Assembly: GCF_000282895.1 (NCBI RefSeq)
Contig: NZ_ALBQ01000011.1
Coordinates: forward strand, 248,001-312,000
Direction: 5' to 3'
DNA from: Sphingomonas sp. ATCC 31555
GTDB taxonomy: Bacteria; Pseudomonadota; Alphaproteobacteria; Sphingomonadales; Sphingomonadaceae
Length of the DNA: 64,000 nt
Shown here: piece after piece, positions 50,085-61,073 of the stretch
Position numbering within the stretch: position 1 is the stretch's first letter
How the letters are laid out: every line of letters starts with the position of its first letter
The notes under the pieces: model-generated
Databases searched by the model: none
Told to the model about the DNA's origin: nothing
The model's input: only the letters and a program-made list of their open reading frames with translations
Made by a program: the position numbers and the translations under genes

Positions 50085-51784
50085 TCGTCGTCGTGGCTCC
50101 TCCGGCGCGCGCGCGCACCCCAGGCGGCGAGCGACCGGCGCTCGTCGCGGTGGCGCAACTGCGCCTGATGATCCTGTCGATCCTGTTCTGCGCAGGCATT
50201 CTGGCGATCGTCGGCAAGCTGAGCCTGCTGGCGATCTCGTCCGAACCCGCAACGGCGCGCGACCTGGCGAGCGCGCTGGTGCCGGCGCGTGCCGACATCG
50301 TCGATCGCAACGGCACGCCGCTGGCGCGCAGCATCGAAGCCTGGATGATCGCGATCCACCCCAACCGGGTGATCAGCGACAAGGTGGTGCTGGCGCAGAA
50401 GCTGGCCGAGTTGATGCCCGAGCGTTCGGCGAGCGACTATCTGGCGGTGCTCAACACCGGCAGCAGCTTCGCCTTTCTGAAGCGGCGCGCGCTGCCGGAA
50501 CTGGTGAACGCGCTCAATGCGCTAGGCGAGCCGGCGATCGAGTTCACGCCGGAAAAGGATCGGTTGTACCCGCAGTCCGAAATGGCCGCGCATGTGCTCG
50601 GGTACCTCGACGACGAGGGGCATGGCGTCACCGGCATGGAAAAGGTGCTGGACGCGCGGCTGCGCGATCCGGCGCAGCGTGGGCAGCCGGTGATGCTGTC
50701 GCTCGACGCACGGGTGCAGGCCGCGCTGGAAAGCGAATTGGGCCGCGCGATGACGGACCTGCAGGCGCGCGGCGCGGCTGGCGTGGTGCTGGACGTGCAT
50801 ACCGGCGAAGTGGTGGCCATGACGTCGCTGCCCAGCTTCAATCCCAACGCGCTGGGTGGGCCGCCGCCGCGCAACAACGTGACGCAGAGCGTGTACGAGC
50901 TCGGCTCGACCTTCAAGCCGATCGCGGTCGCGGCTGCGATCGATTCGGGTACGATCACCTCGATGGCGCGGCGCTTCGATGCGACGGCGCCGATGAAGGT
51001 CGGCCGCTTCACCATTCATGACGATCCGGGCGACGAGCAATTCCGCTGGCTCAACATCCCGGAGACGCTGATCTATTCTTCGAACATCGCCACCGCGCGC
51101 ATTGCCGACGAACTGGGCGCGGAGAAGATGCAGGACATGTTTCGCCGCCTGGGCTTCGACCAGCGGCCGAGCATCGAGATCGGCGCAACCCGGCCGCTCT
51201 GGCCGGCGAACTGGGGACGGATCACCGTGATGACGACCGCTTATGGCCATGGCATCGCGGTGACGCCGCTGCACCTCGCCACCGCCTATGCGACGCTGGT
51301 GAACGGCGGTATCTGGCGCCCGGCGACGCTGATGAAGGTGGATGCCGCGCATCCGCCCGAGAGCCGGCGGGTGCTGCAGGAAGCTACCAGCGCACGGATG
51401 CGTCAGCTGCTGCGGCTGATCGTGTTAAAGGGCACGGGCCGCAAGGGCGAGGCGCCGGGCTATCGCGTCGCCGGCAAGACCGGGACGGCGGAGGCCGCCA
51501 GCGAGGGTGGCTATGACAAGCATCGCAACGTCTCCACCTTCGCGGCGGCTTTCCCGATCGACGCGCCGCGCTATGTGGTGGTGGCGATGCTGGACTCGCC
51601 CAAAGCTAATGCCACCACGCCGCGAACGACGGCCGCCTGGACGGTGGCGCCGGTCGTCTCGCGCCTGATTGCGCGGACCGGCGGGATTCTGGGCATCGCC
51701 CCCGATGGCGGCCGCGATATCGACGAGAGCGACTTGCTGCCGCTGGTAGAAAAGTCCCCCGAGCCGGGAGCGGGAACCGAATGA
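50081..51784 (+). CDS. ftsI: penicillin-binding protein 3 / FtsI (septal transpeptidase)
   Basis: The 567-residue class B PBP cross-links septal peptidoglycan with FtsW. An N-terminal membrane helix (LRLMILSILFCAGILAIVGKLSLLA) leads to a pedestal domain (RADIVDRNGTPLA) and the transpeptidase domain, with ELGSTFKPIA (catalytic Ser), YSSNIA, and VAGKTGTAE. Start TTG 50081 overlaps the ftsL stop by four bases. Length is typical. Confidence 0.96.
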   Translation: MIVVVAPPARARTPGGERPALVAVAQLRLMILSILFCAGILAIVGKLSLLAISSEPATARDLASALVPARADIVDRNGTPLARSIEAWMIAIHPNRVISDKVVLAQKLAELMPERSASDYLAVLNTGSSFAFLKRRALPELVNALNALGEPAIEFTPEKDRLYPQSEMAAHVLGYLDDEGHGVTGMEKVLDARLRDPAQRGQPVMLSLDARVQAALESELGRAMTDLQARGAAGVVLDVHTGEVVAMTSLPSFNPNALGGPPPRNNVTQSVYELGSTFKPIAVAAAIDSGTITSMARRFDATAPMKVGRFTIHDDPGDEQFRWLNIPETLIYSSNIATARIADELGAEKMQDMFRRLGFDQRPSIEIGATRPLWPANWGRITVMTTAYGHGIAVTPLHLATAYATLVNGGIWRPATLMKVDAAHPPESRRVLQEATSARMRQLLRLIVLKGTGRKGEAPGYRVAGKTGTAEAASEGGYDKHRNVSTFAAAFPIDAPRYVVVAMLDSPKANATTPRTTAAWTVAPVVSRLIARTGGILGIAPDGGRDIDESDLLPLVEKSPEPGAGTE

Positions 51785-53196
51785 AACTGGGTATGCTGAC
51801 AGGCGGCGACGAACCCGCAATCGTAACGGGTTTCGCCATCGATCATCGCAAGGTGGCGCCAGGCACGATCTTCGGCGCGTTCGAAGGCGCGCGGGTGAAC
51901 GGCGAAGACTTTATCCCCGCAGCAGTGCAGGCGGGGGCAATCGCCGTCGTCGCGCGGCCCGAGGCGGTGGTGGAGGGGGCGATCCACATCGCGGACGCCA
52001 ATCCGCGGGCCCGCTTCGCCAGTCTGGCGGCGCCGTTCTTCGCGCCCTTCCCCACAACGGCGGCGGCGGTGACCGGCACCAACGGCAAGACCTCCACGGT
52101 CGAGATGACGCGCCAGTTGTGGCGCATGGCGGGCTTCCACGCCGCTTCGATCGGCACGCTTGGGGTCACGACGGCCGACGAGCGCGTATCGACCGGGCTG
52201 ACCACGCCGGACATCGTTACCTTTCTGTCGAATGTTGCGGGGCTTGCACGTGAGGGCGTGACGCACGTCGCATTCGAGGCATCGTCGCACGGCCTTTCGC
52301 AATATCGTATCGAAGGCCTGCCGGTGCGCGCGGCGGCGTTCACCAACCTCAGCCGCGATCACCTGGACTATCACGGCGACATGGCGACCTATTTTACCGC
52401 CAAGATGCGCCTGTTCGCCGAGGTGCTGGCGCCCGATGGAACCGCCGTGGTGTGGGCCGACGATCCGCACGCGCCGCAGGTGGAAGACCTGGCTCGGATG
52501 CGCGGCAATCGCCTGATTACCGTCGGCGAGCACGGCAAGACGCTGCGGCTGCTCTCGCGGGCGCCGTCGCTGCTCGGGCAGACGCTGGAGGTCGAGGCGG
52601 AGGGCCGGACGCATAGCGTGCGCCTGCCGCTGATCGGCGCCTATCAGGCGGCCAACGCATTGACCGCGGCCGGGCTGGTGATCGCCACCGGCGGCGACGT
52701 GACAGAGACGCTGGCCAATTGCGCGCGGCTGCAGCCGGTGCGTGGTAGGCTGGAGCGAGCGGCGATCACCGCCGTGGGCGCGCCGGTATATGTCGATTAC
52801 GCGCATACGCCCGATGCGCTAGAAGCGGCGATGGAGGCCCTGAAGCCGCATACCGACGGCCGGCTGATCCTGGTGTTCGGCGCGGGCGGCGATCGCGATC
52901 CCGGGAAGCGCGAGCTGATGGGGCAGGTAGCCGCGGCAGGTGCTGATGTGGCGATCGTGACCGACGACAATCCGCGCACCGAGAACCCGGACGAGATCCG
53001 CCGTGCGATCCTGAAGGGCGCGCCGGATGCCGCCGAGATCGGCGACCGGCGCGAAGCGATTGCGGCGGCGATCCGGATGGCGGAAGCAAACGATATCGTA
53101 TTGGTCACCGGCAAGGGACATGAACAGGGGCAGATCGTGGGCGAGCTGGTGCTGCCGTTCGACGATGTCGCGGTTGCGCGGGAGTGCGCGGCGTGA
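51781..53196 (+). CDS. murE: UDP-MurNAc-L-Ala-D-Glu:meso-diaminopimelate ligase
   Basis: The 471-residue cytoplasmic ligase adds the third residue to the peptidoglycan stem peptide. The P-loop is AVTGTNGKTSTVEM, with VYVDYAHTPDALEAAM in the middle domain and TDDNPRTENPDEIR in the C-terminal domain. DNPR is the mark of meso-diaminopimelate (rather than lysine) specificity. ATG overlaps the ftsI stop. It is followed by a palindromic spacer of 123 bases before murF, a break in the otherwise overlapping gene chain. Confidence 0.97.
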   Translation: MKLGMLTGGDEPAIVTGFAIDHRKVAPGTIFGAFEGARVNGEDFIPAAVQAGAIAVVARPEAVVEGAIHIADANPRARFASLAAPFFAPFPTTAAAVTGTNGKTSTVEMTRQLWRMAGFHAASIGTLGVTTADERVSTGLTTPDIVTFLSNVAGLAREGVTHVAFEASSHGLSQYRIEGLPVRAAAFTNLSRDHLDYHGDMATYFTAKMRLFAEVLAPDGTAVVWADDPHAPQVEDLARMRGNRLITVGEHGKTLRLLSRAPSLLGQTLEVEAEGRTHSVRLPLIGAYQAANALTAAGLVIATGGDVTETLANCARLQPVRGRLERAAITAVGAPVYVDYAHTPDALEAAMEALKPHTDGRLILVFGAGGDRDPGKRELMGQVAAAGADVAIVTDDNPRTENPDEIRRAILKGAPDAAEIGDRREAIAAAIRMAEANDIVLVTGKGHEQGQIVGELVLPFDDVAVARECAA

Positions 53197-53319
53197 AGAA
53201 GCTTCCGGCCAAGTTCCGCTCCCGCTTGCCGGGGCTAGGGGAGGGATGACCGTGGCGTGTGTCCTGCACTCTCAATTCGAGCCCCTCCTCCGACCCCTGC
53301 TGCAAGCGGGAGGGGAGCG
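53197..53319. repeat. palindromic spacer between murE and murF
   Basis: GCAAGCGGGAG (53302-53312) is inverted with CTCCCGCTTGC (53219-53229). GC-rich G and C runs between them (GGGGCTAGGGGAGGG; GAGCCCCTCCTCC) can extend the fold. The right arm AGGGGAG doubles as the murF ribosome site. Confidence 0.65.
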
Positions 53320-54705
53320 ATGAACCGTGCGCTCTGGACCTCCGAGGAAATCGCCGCCGCCACGCAGGGCTCTGCGTCGGCGGACTTTACGGTTTCCGGC
53401 GTCGCGTTCGACTCCCGTGAGGTTGGCCCGGGCGACCTGTTCCTCGCGCTCAAGGGCGAGAGCACCGACGGGCATCGCTTCCTTAACCAGGCTTTTGCGC
53501 AGGGAGCGGCCGGTGCGGTGGTCTGCGACCCGACCGATCACCCCAGCGTTCGCGTCGCCGATACGACCCATGCGCTGAACGCACTCGGCGCGGCGTCGCG
53601 CGCGCGGTCGACTGCCAAGATCATCGGGGTGACCGGATCGGTCGGCAAGACGGGTACCAAGGAAGCGCTGTTCGCCGCGCTGGACCGGATCGATCCCGGC
53701 TGCGCGCACCGATCGGTGAAAAGCTACAACAACCATACCGGCGTGCCGCTCAGCCTGGCGCGGATGCCGCGCGATGCCCGCTACGGTGTGTTCGAAATGG
53801 GCATGAACCATGCCGGCGAACTCGCACAGCTCACTCGGCTGGTGCGGCCGCATGTCGCGATCGTCACCGCGATCGCGCCCGCGCATCTCGGCTTTTTCGA
53901 TAGCGTCGAGGGCATTGCCGATGCCAAGGGCGAAATCTTCCAGGGGCTGGAACGGGGCGGCACTGCGATCGTGCCGTTCGATAGCCCGCACCGCCATCGG
54001 CTGCGCGCTGCGGCGGAGCCCTATGCCACGCGCATCGTCACGTTCGGGCTTGGCGAAGGCGCGGACGTGCGCGCCGTGGAGACGATGCGGACGCGCGGCG
54101 GCGGCACCTTCGTGATGGCGCGGCTCGGCGATCGGGAGCTCAGCTTCACCCTGTCGCAGCCGGGCGACCATTGGGTTTCCAATGCCATGGCGATCCTGGC
54201 GGCGGTGGACGCCGTGGGCGGCGATCTCGAAGTCGCCGGGCTGGCGATGGCCGAGCTGGGCGGATTGGCCGGACGCGGTGCGCGGCTGGCGGTGCCCATG
54301 GGCGAGGGCAGCGCGCTGGTCATCGACGAAAGCTACAACGCCAATCCCGGCTCGATGCGCGCCACGCTCGCCGTTCTGGCGCAGGAGCCCGGGCGCAAGC
54401 TGGCGGTGCTCGGCGAAATGCGTGAACTGGGCGTCTATTCCGATGCGCTGCACGCTGAACTGGCCGATCCGATCGTGGCGGCTGGGGTGAGCCGTGCCAT
54501 TTTGGTGGGCGAAGCGATGGCGCCGCTGGCCGCTGCGCTTGAGGGCCGCATCGATTTCGTTCATGTGGCCGATGCTGCGGCTGCGAAGGTGCAGCTCGAA
54601 TCCACGCTCCGCGCGGGCGATGCGGTTCTCATCAAAGGGTCGAACGGCGTGCGGCTCGCGAGCCTGGTCGCGGCGCTGGCGGAAAGGCAATCATGCTCTA
54701 TCTGA
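53320..54705 (+). CDS. murF: UDP-MurNAc-tripeptide:D-Ala-D-Ala ligase
   Basis: The 461-residue ligase adds D-Ala-D-Ala to finish the UDP-MurNAc pentapeptide. The P-loop is [17 protein letters not shown], with [16 protein letters not shown] and [15 protein letters not shown] following. ATG 53320 sits after AGGGGAG; an in-frame extension into the spacer is unlikely. It overlaps mraY by 13 bases. Confidence 0.96.
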   Translation: MNRALWTSEEIAAATQGSASADFTVSGVAFDSREVGPGDLFLALKGESTDGHRFLNQAFAQGAAGAVVCDPTDHPSVRVADTTHALNALGAASRARSTAKIIGVTGSVGKTGTKEALFAALDRIDPGCAHRSVKSYNNHTGVPLSLARMPRDARYGVFEMGMNHAGELAQLTRLVRPHVAIVTAIAPAHLGFFDSVEGIADAKGEIFQGLERGGTAIVPFDSPHRHRLRAAAEPYATRIVTFGLGEGADVRAVETMRTRGGGTFVMARLGDRELSFTLSQPGDHWVSNAMAILAAVDAVGGDLEVAGLAMAELGGLAGRGARLAVPMGEGSALVIDESYNANPGSMRATLAVLAQEPGRKLAVLGEMRELGVYSDALHAELADPIVAAGVSRAILVGEAMAPLAAALEGRIDFVHVADAAAAKVQLESTLRAGDAVLIKGSNGVRLASLVAALAERQSCSI

Positions 54706-55766
54706 TCGCGGAGCAGCTGGGCTTCCCCGGCGTGCTCAATCTCTTCCGCTATCTCTCGTTCCGCACCGGCGGGGCGGTGGCGACTGCGCTGCTGATCGGC
54801 CTGCTGATCGGCCCGAAGTTCATCGGCTGGCTGCGGCTGCGCCAGGGCAAAGGCCAGCCGATCCGCACCGACGGGCCGCAGAGCCACCTCGCCAAGCGCG
54901 GCACGCCGACGATGGGCGGGCTGATGATCCTGACCAGCCTGACACTCGCGCTGCTGATCTGGATGGACCTGCGCAACGCCTATGTCTGGGCGTGCATGTT
55001 CGTGACGCTCGGCTTCGGCATGATCGGCTTCCTCGACGATTACGACAAGGTTCGGAAGCAGAAGACCGCGGGCGTCTCCGGCAAGGTGCGGCTGATCGGC
55101 GAGTTCCTTATCGCCGGCGTCGCCAGCGCGATCATCATTTTCGCCGAGGGTAATACGCAGCTCTACGTGCCCTTCCTCAGCTGGGTGCACCCGGATCTCG
55201 GCTATTTCTACATCGCCTTCGCGGCGTTCACGATCGTTGCGTTCGGCAATGCGGTGAACCTCACCGACGGTCTCGACGGCCTCGCGACGATGCCGGTGGT
55301 GATCGCTGCGATGGCGTTCATGCTGATCGCTTATCTCGCGGGCAACAAGATCTACGCGACCTACCTCGGTATTCCGCACGTGCCGGGCGCGGGTGATCTC
55401 GCCATCTTCTGTGGCGCGATGATCGGGGCGGGGCTTGCGTTTCTTTGGTTCAATGCGCCCCCGGCCGCCGTGTTCATGGGCGATACCGGCAGCCTGGCGC
55501 TGGGCGGGGCGATCGGCACGATTGCCGTCACGACGCACCATGAGCTGGTGCTCGGCATCATCGGTGGCCTGTTCGTGATGGAGGCGCTGAGCGTCATCAT
55601 CCAGGTGTTCTTCTTCAAGCGCACCGGCAAGCGCGTGTTCCGCATGGCGCCGATCCACCACCATTTCGAGCAGCTCGGCTGGTCGGAGCCGACGGTGGTG
55701 ATCCGCTTCTGGATCATTGCCTTCGTACTCGCGCTGGCCGGCCTCGCGACGCTCAAGCTGCGGTGA
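54693..55766 (+). CDS. mraY: phospho-N-acetylmuramoyl-pentapeptide transferase
   Basis: The 357-residue integral membrane enzyme transfers phospho-MurNAc-pentapeptide to undecaprenyl phosphate, giving lipid I. About ten helices are seen. [26 protein letters not shown] (catalytic Asp pair), [15 protein letters not shown] and [16 protein letters not shown] are its diagnostic motifs. Length is standard. Confidence 0.97.
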   Translation: MLYLIAEQLGFPGVLNLFRYLSFRTGGAVATALLIGLLIGPKFIGWLRLRQGKGQPIRTDGPQSHLAKRGTPTMGGLMILTSLTLALLIWMDLRNAYVWACMFVTLGFGMIGFLDDYDKVRKQKTAGVSGKVRLIGEFLIAGVASAIIIFAEGNTQLYVPFLSWVHPDLGYFYIAFAAFTIVAFGNAVNLTDGLDGLATMPVVIAAMAFMLIAYLAGNKIYATYLGIPHVPGAGDLAIFCGAMIGAGLAFLWFNAPPAAVFMGDTGSLALGGAIGTIAVTTHHELVLGIIGGLFVMEALSVIIQVFFFKRTGKRVFRMAPIHHHFEQLGWSEPTVVIRFWIIAFVLALAGLATLKLR

Positions 55767-57091
55767 TCGCCAGCCCCGCCTGGCGCGGCAAACGCTTCGC
55801 GGTGCTCGGGCTTGCGCGCTCGGGCGCGGCGACCGTGCGCGCGCTGGTGGCCAGCGGGGCGGGGGTGCTGGCGTGGGATTCGAATGCAGCGGCGCGGGAG
55901 GCTCTCGCCGACGCAGTTCAAGAGATGTCCATCGAATTGGACGCTGTCTCGCTTGAATTCGCCGATCCGCTGGACGCTGATCTCACCGGCTATGCGGGCA
56001 TGGTCGTCTCCCCGGGCGTGCCGCTCAACCGGCATCCGATCGCGGCCCACGCCCGCGCCGCCGGCGTTCCGCTGATCGGTGACATCGAGCTGTTCGCGCA
56101 GGCACGCGCGGACCTGCCGGCGCACCGCGTGGTCGGCATCACCGGCACCAACGGCAAGTCGACCACCACGGCGCTGATCCACCACATCATCGAGGCCTCC
56201 GGTATTCCGACGCGGCTGGGCGGCAATATCGGCCTGCCGATCCTGGGGCAGGAGGCGCTGCCGCAGGGTGGCGTCTACGTACTCGAACTGTCGAGCTACC
56301 AGATCGACCTGACCCACAGCCTCGACTGTGACGTCGCGGTGCTGCTCAACATCACACCCGACCATCTCGACCGCTATGATGGCTTCGAGGGCTATGCCGC
56401 GTCCAAGGGCCGGCTGTTCGGCATGCAGAGCAAGGGCCACGCCGCAATCATCGGCATCGGCGATGCGGCCTCGGCGGCCATTGCCCGGCAGGTGGCGCTC
56501 TCCGGTCGCAGCGAGGATGTGACGAAGATCGCCCCCGGCGTGTGCATGGACCAGTCGCGCTGGCCGGCGCTGCAGGGCCCGCACAACGCCCAGAACGCGC
56601 TCGCCGCCATCGCCGCCTGCGAGGCGCTCGGCATCGACCGCGCCGCGATCGACAAGGGACTGGAGAGCTTCCCCGGCCTGCCGCACCGCATGGAGCGGAT
56701 CGTGACCCGGGGCGGCGTGCTGTTCGTCAACGATAGCAAGGCGACCAACCCGGAATCGACCGCGCCCGCGCTCGCGGCATACCCGCGCATCCACTGGATC
56801 CTGGGCGGTGTCGCCAAGACCGACAGCCTGGAGGCGTGCCGCCCCGGCTTCGGCCATGTCGTGCATGCCTATACCATCGGCGAGGCCGGGCCCCTGTTCG
56901 CCCGGCTGCTTGAAGGCGAGATGCCCGTCGAGCAGTCCGGCACGCTGGAAGCCGCCGTTCGCGCCGCCGCCGCCAAGGCCCAGCCGGGCGAGGCGGTGCT
57001 GCTGTCGCCGGCCTGCGCCTCGTTCGATCAGTTCCGCGACTTCGAGGCGCGGGGGGATGCCTTCCGTGCCGCGGTGGAGGCGCTCGGGTGA
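55763..57091 (+). CDS. murD: UDP-MurNAc-L-alanine:D-glutamate ligase
   Basis: The 442-residue ligase adds D-Glu to UDP-MurNAc-L-Ala. [16 protein letters not shown] is the N-terminal nucleotide motif, [17 protein letters not shown] the P-loop, and [15 protein letters not shown] and [12 protein letters not shown] the Mur-ligase motifs. The start is GTG 55763, overlapping mraY by four bases; ftsW overlaps the 3' end by four. Confidence 0.96.
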   Translation: MIASPAWRGKRFAVLGLARSGAATVRALVASGAGVLAWDSNAAAREALADAVQEMSIELDAVSLEFADPLDADLTGYAGMVVSPGVPLNRHPIAAHARAAGVPLIGDIELFAQARADLPAHRVVGITGTNGKSTTTALIHHIIEASGIPTRLGGNIGLPILGQEALPQGGVYVLELSSYQIDLTHSLDCDVAVLLNITPDHLDRYDGFEGYAASKGRLFGMQSKGHAAIIGIGDAASAAIARQVALSGRSEDVTKIAPGVCMDQSRWPALQGPHNAQNALAAIAACEALGIDRAAIDKGLESFPGLPHRMERIVTRGGVLFVNDSKATNPESTAPALAAYPRIHWILGGVAKTDSLEACRPGFGHVVHAYTIGEAGPLFARLLEGEMPVEQSGTLEAAVRAAAAKAQPGEAVLLSPACASFDQFRDFEARGDAFRAAVEALG

Positions 57092-58317
57092 GCCGCCGGG
57101 CCGAGGGCGCGGGCGAGACGAGGGGCGGCCTTCCGCGACTTTCCGATCAGTTGAGCCGCGCGAGCCGATCGCGCGCGGGCATGTGGTTCTGGGAAGTGGA
57201 CCATGTGCTGATGTTGCTGGCGGTGCTGCTGATCGCGATCGGACTGGTCGCCGTCGCCGCCGCCTCGCCGGCAACGGCCCGGCGCTATTCGGATGCCTCG
57301 CACATCGTGCCGCCAATGTATTATTTCTGGCGGCAGCTGATGTGGGTGTGCGTATCGCTGCCCGTGCTGATCGTCGTATCGATGCTGCCCACCACGGTGG
57401 CGCGCCGGCTGTCCGTTGCGGGCGCGGTGGTGTTTTTGGGCATGATGGCGCTGCTGCCGGTAATCGGGCATGAGGTGAACGGCGCCAAGCGCTGGATAAG
57501 CCTGGGCATTTCCGATCTGCAGCCGTCCGAATTCCTGAAGCCGATGTTCATTGTCACCATCGCCTGGATCCTGTCCTTCCGGGCCAAGGATCCTGAACTG
57601 CCGGTGATGATCGTCACCGGCGCGCTGACCGCGCTGATCGGCGGCCTGCTGATGCTCCAGCCGGATTTCGGGCAGACGATCGTGTTCGGGCTGGTCTGGG
57701 TGATCCTGCTGATGATCGCGGGCATTTCGCCCGCCGCGATCGCAGGGCTGGGCGGGGTGGCGCTTGCGGGCGTGGTCGCCGCCTATCTGTTCTACGGCAC
57801 CGCACGCACCCGGATCGACAATTTCCTGTTTCCGACCAAGGAAGCGGCATTGGCCGATCGCTACCAGGTGGAAATGGCGCATGATACGCTGAGCGCCGGC
57901 GGCCTGTTCGGCGCTGGACCGGGCAGCGGCCAGATCAAGTTTCGCCTGCCCGAGGCGCACACCGACTATATCTTCGCGGTGATCGGCGAGGAATTCGGGC
58001 TGATCGCGTGCGCGGTGATCGCTGTGCTGTATCTTTCGATCGTGATCCGCGTGCTGACCAAGCTGCTGGACGAGGAGGATCCGTTCCGGATGCTGGCGGC
58101 GGCCGGCCTGGCGACGCAATTCGGTCTGCAGGCGCTGATCAACATGGCGGTGAACACCGGGCTTGCGCCGTCCAAGGGCATGACGCTGCCGTTCATCAGC
58201 TATGGCGGATCGTCGATGATCGCGCTTTCGATCGGCTACGGCCTGCTGCTCGCTTTCACCCGACGAAACCCGTATCTGAAGCGCTCGCCCTACACCGCGC
58301 GCTGGAGCAAGCCATGA
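57088..58317 (+). CDS. ftsW: septal peptidoglycan polymerase FtsW (SEDS family)
   Basis: The 409-residue membrane protein has about ten helices. NGAKRWISLGISDLQPSEFLK, LLMLQPDFGQTIVFG, EAHTDYIFAVIGEEFGLIG-like (here GEEFGLIACA) and LPFISYGGSSMIALSIGYG are SEDS landmarks. FtsW makes glycan strands at the septum together with FtsI. GTG 57088 is the start. The cytoplasmic N-terminus is about 40 residues, longer than average. Confidence 0.96.
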   Translation: MSRRAEGAGETRGGLPRLSDQLSRASRSRAGMWFWEVDHVLMLLAVLLIAIGLVAVAAASPATARRYSDASHIVPPMYYFWRQLMWVCVSLPVLIVVSMLPTTVARRLSVAGAVVFLGMMALLPVIGHEVNGAKRWISLGISDLQPSEFLKPMFIVTIAWILSFRAKDPELPVMIVTGALTALIGGLLMLQPDFGQTIVFGLVWVILLMIAGISPAAIAGLGGVALAGVVAAYLFYGTARTRIDNFLFPTKEAALADRYQVEMAHDTLSAGGLFGAGPGSGQIKFRLPEAHTDYIFAVIGEEFGLIACAVIAVLYLSIVIRVLTKLLDEEDPFRMLAAAGLATQFGLQALINMAVNTGLAPSKGMTLPFISYGGSSMIALSIGYGLLLAFTRRNPYLKRSPYTARWSKP

Positions 58318-59468
58318 CCGATCGCCGCAGTTACGTTCTTGCCGCCGGGGGCACCGGGGGGCACATGGTGCCGGCCGCCGCGCTGGGCGTGGAGCTGGCG
58401 CGGCGCGGCCACCACGTCGCGCTGGTAAGCGACGAGCGCGGCGTGCGCTTCCCCGGCCTGTTCGAAGGGGTGGAAACGCACGTACTGCCCGCAGGACGGC
58501 TGGGCGGCGGCCCAATCGGCGCGCTCAAGGCGGCGCGGCAGATGTGGGCGGGCCGGGCGATGGCAAGGCGCTTGTACAGGCAGATCCGGCCGGCGGCCGT
58601 AATCGGCTTTGGCGGCTACCCCGCGTTTCCGGCGCTGATGGCCGCCTTTGGTGCCGGCATCCCGACGGTGATTCACGAGCAAAATGCCGTGCTGGGCCGG
58701 GTGAACCGGCTGGTGGCGGGCCGCGTCAAGGCGATCGCCACCTCGTACGAAACCGTCGAGCGGATGAAGCCGGGATGGCTGGCCAAGACCTTCCTGACCG
58801 GCAACCCGGTGCGCGAGGCGGTGCTGGACCTGCGCAGTCGCCCCTATCCGATGCTGGAGGAAGAGGGCCTGTTCCGGGTGCTGGTGACTGGCGGCAGCCA
58901 AGGCGCGTCGATCCTCAGCCAGGTGGTGCCCGATGGGCTGGCGCTGTTGCCGGTGCATTTCCGCCGGCGGCTGCAGGTGACGCACCAGGCGCGCATCGAG
59001 GACATCGAGATGGTCCGCGCCAAGTATCAGGACCACGAGATTCCGGCCGAAGTGGCGACCTATCTGCCCGACATGCCCGAGCGGCTCGCCTGGGCGCATC
59101 TTGTGATCGCGCGGGCAGGAGCCTCGACGATCGCCGAACTGACTGCCGCCGGGCGGCCGGCGATCCTGGTGCCGCTGCCCAGCGCGACCGACGATCACCA
59201 GACGGTGAATGCCCGAGAGATCACCGAAGCCGGCGGCGCACGGACGATTGCCCAACGCAGCTTCACCGCGCAGGAACTGGCCAAGCAGATGCAGAAGCTG
59301 GGGCTGGACACCAAGGCGCTGGAGAATGCGGCGGCGCGGGCGCGCGGCTGCGGCCGGCCGGATGCGGTGCGCGACCTGGCGGACCTTGTGGAGTCGATCC
59401 ACGCACCGCGAGCCCCGGTGGGGAAGGTGCAGAAAGCCAATAAGAACGGAAGGCCAGCTTACGCATGA
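58314..59468 (+). CDS. murG: UDP-GlcNAc:lipid I N-acetylglucosaminyl transferase
   Basis: The 384-residue GT-B enzyme makes lipid II at the cytoplasmic membrane face. [16 protein letters not shown] is the N-terminal Gly-rich loop and [12 protein letters not shown] the linker motif. [36 protein letters not shown] forms the UDP-GlcNAc site. ATG 58314 overlaps the ftsW stop. The C-terminus has about 20 extra Lys/Pro-rich residues ([18 protein letters not shown]). Confidence 0.96.
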   Translation: MTDRRSYVLAAGGTGGHMVPAAALGVELARRGHHVALVSDERGVRFPGLFEGVETHVLPAGRLGGGPIGALKAARQMWAGRAMARRLYRQIRPAAVIGFGGYPAFPALMAAFGAGIPTVIHEQNAVLGRVNRLVAGRVKAIATSYETVERMKPGWLAKTFLTGNPVREAVLDLRSRPYPMLEEEGLFRVLVTGGSQGASILSQVVPDGLALLPVHFRRRLQVTHQARIEDIEMVRAKYQDHEIPAEVATYLPDMPERLAWAHLVIARAGASTIAELTAAGRPAILVPLPSATDDHQTVNAREITEAGGARTIAQRSFTAQELAKQMQKLGLDTKALENAAARARGCGRPDAVRDLADLVESIHAPRAPVGKVQKANKNGRPAYA

Positions 59469-60877
59469 AGGGCGTCGCGACCGATATCGGTACCATTCAC
59501 TTCGTCGGCATCGGCGGCATCGGCATGTCCGGTATCGCCGAAGTGATGCACAACCTTGGCTATAAGGTGCAGGGATCCGACGTCGCTGACAGCTATGTCG
59601 TGCAGGGGCTGCGGGATCGCGGCATCGGCGTTACGATCGGCCATGCCGCCGAAAATCTCGGCGATGCGGCGGTGGTGGTGGTCTCCACCGCGATCGTCCG
59701 CACCAATCCGGAAGTGGAAGCCGCCTACCAGCGCCGCATTCCCGTGGTGCGCCGCGCCGAGATGCTTGCCGAGCTGATGCGGCTGAAGTCCACCGTGGCG
59801 GTGGCGGGCACTCACGGCAAGACCACGACGACCTCGATGGTCGCCGCGCTGCTCGATGCCGGTGGTGTCGATCCGACGGTGATCAACGGCGGCATCATCA
59901 ACCAGTACGGCTCGAACGCCCGGCTCGGCGACAGCGAATGGATGGTGGTGGAGGCCGACGAAAGCGACGGCAGCTTCCTTCGGCTGGACGGCACGATCGC
60001 CGTCGTCACTAATATCGATCCCGAGCATCTCGATCATTATGGCTCGTTCGAGAAGGTGAAGGCCGCGTTTGTGGAGTTCGTCGAGAACGTACCCTTCTAT
60101 GGTGCGGCATTGCTCTGCCTCGATCATCCGGAAGTGCAGGCGCTGATCCCGCGGGTGCGCGACCGGCGGATCGTCACCTATGGCTTTGCCGCGAGCGCCG
60201 ATGTGCGCGGGGTGAATGTGACGCCGCATGGCGGTGGCAACCGCTTCGAGGCGATCATCCGCAACCGCGACGGTACGACCCGCTCGATCGAGAATATCGA
60301 GCTGCCCATGCCGGGCCGCCACAACGTCCAGAACGCGCTGGCCGCGATCGGCGTGGCGCTGGAACTCGGCATTCCGGACGCGACGATCCAGCAGGGCTTC
60401 GCCAAGTTCGGCGGGGTCAAGCGGCGCTTCACCAAGGTGGGCGAAGTCGCGGGGGCGACGATCATCGACGACTATGGTCACCACCCGGTGGAAATCCGCG
60501 CGGTGTTGGCCGCGGCGCGCGAAAGCGTGCGCGGCCGGGTGATCGCCGTGGTGCAACCGCACCGTTACTCGCGGTTGGGCAATCTGATGGACGACTTCGC
60601 CCAGTCGTTCAACGATGCCGACATGGTCTATGTCGCGCCGGTCTATCCGGCGGGCGAGGCGCCGATCGAGGGCGTCCATGCGGATGCGCTGGTCGAGAAC
60701 GTCTCCCGGCGAGGTCACCGGGCGGTGGCGGCGACTACCGATGCGGCGGCGCTGGCAGGCTCGCTCGCGGGCGTGCTGCGTGAGGGCGACATGGTGGTGT
60801 GCCTTGGGGCGGGCGACATCACCAAATGGGCGGCCGGTCTCGCACCTGCGATCGCGGCTGCGCGGGGGGATACGTGA
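59465..60877 (+). CDS. murC: UDP-MurNAc:L-alanine ligase
   Basis: The 470-residue ligase adds the first amino acid to UDP-MurNAc. [33 protein letters not shown] (P-loop), [11 protein letters not shown] and [14 protein letters not shown] are the MurC motifs. ATG 59465 overlaps the murG stop by four bases. The gene is followed by a 170-bp palindromic element before murB. Confidence 0.97.
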   Translation: MKGVATDIGTIHFVGIGGIGMSGIAEVMHNLGYKVQGSDVADSYVVQGLRDRGIGVTIGHAAENLGDAAVVVVSTAIVRTNPEVEAAYQRRIPVVRRAEMLAELMRLKSTVAVAGTHGKTTTTSMVAALLDAGGVDPTVINGGIINQYGSNARLGDSEWMVVEADESDGSFLRLDGTIAVVTNIDPEHLDHYGSFEKVKAAFVEFVENVPFYGAALLCLDHPEVQALIPRVRDRRIVTYGFAASADVRGVNVTPHGGGNRFEAIIRNRDGTTRSIENIELPMPGRHNVQNALAAIGVALELGIPDATIQQGFAKFGGVKRRFTKVGEVAGATIIDDYGHHPVEIRAVLAAARESVRGRVIAVVQPHRYSRLGNLMDDFAQSFNDADMVYVAPVYPAGEAPIEGVHADALVENVSRRGHRAVAATTDAAALAGSLAGVLREGDMVVCLGAGDITKWAAGLAPAIAAARGDT

Positions 60878-60900
60878 GCAAGGCGGCGGATCTTCTTCTT

Positions 60901-61072
60901 AAGCCCCTCCCTTCCAGGGGAGGGGTTGGGGTGGGGGACTCCGCCACGCGCGGAGGACTCGCCTCTCTGTCCTGCCCCACCCCCAACCCCGCATCAGGTG
61001 AGCAGCGCCCCGCGCTGTTCAGGCGCTGCCGGGGGCAGCGCCGACCTGATGCGCCTGAAGGGGAGGGGCTTT
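60901..61072. repeat. nested palindromic element between murC and murB
   Basis: Outer arms AAGCCCCTCCCTT (60901-60913) and AAGGGGAGGGGCTT (61058-61071) are inverted with one extra G. Inside, G-rich 60922-60937 faces C-rich 60975-60990, and GCATCAGGT (60991-60999) is inverted at 61044-61052. The right arm supplies the murB ribosome site. The element looks like a small non-coding mobile or REP-type repeat. Confidence 0.75.
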
Positions 61073-61073
61073 G

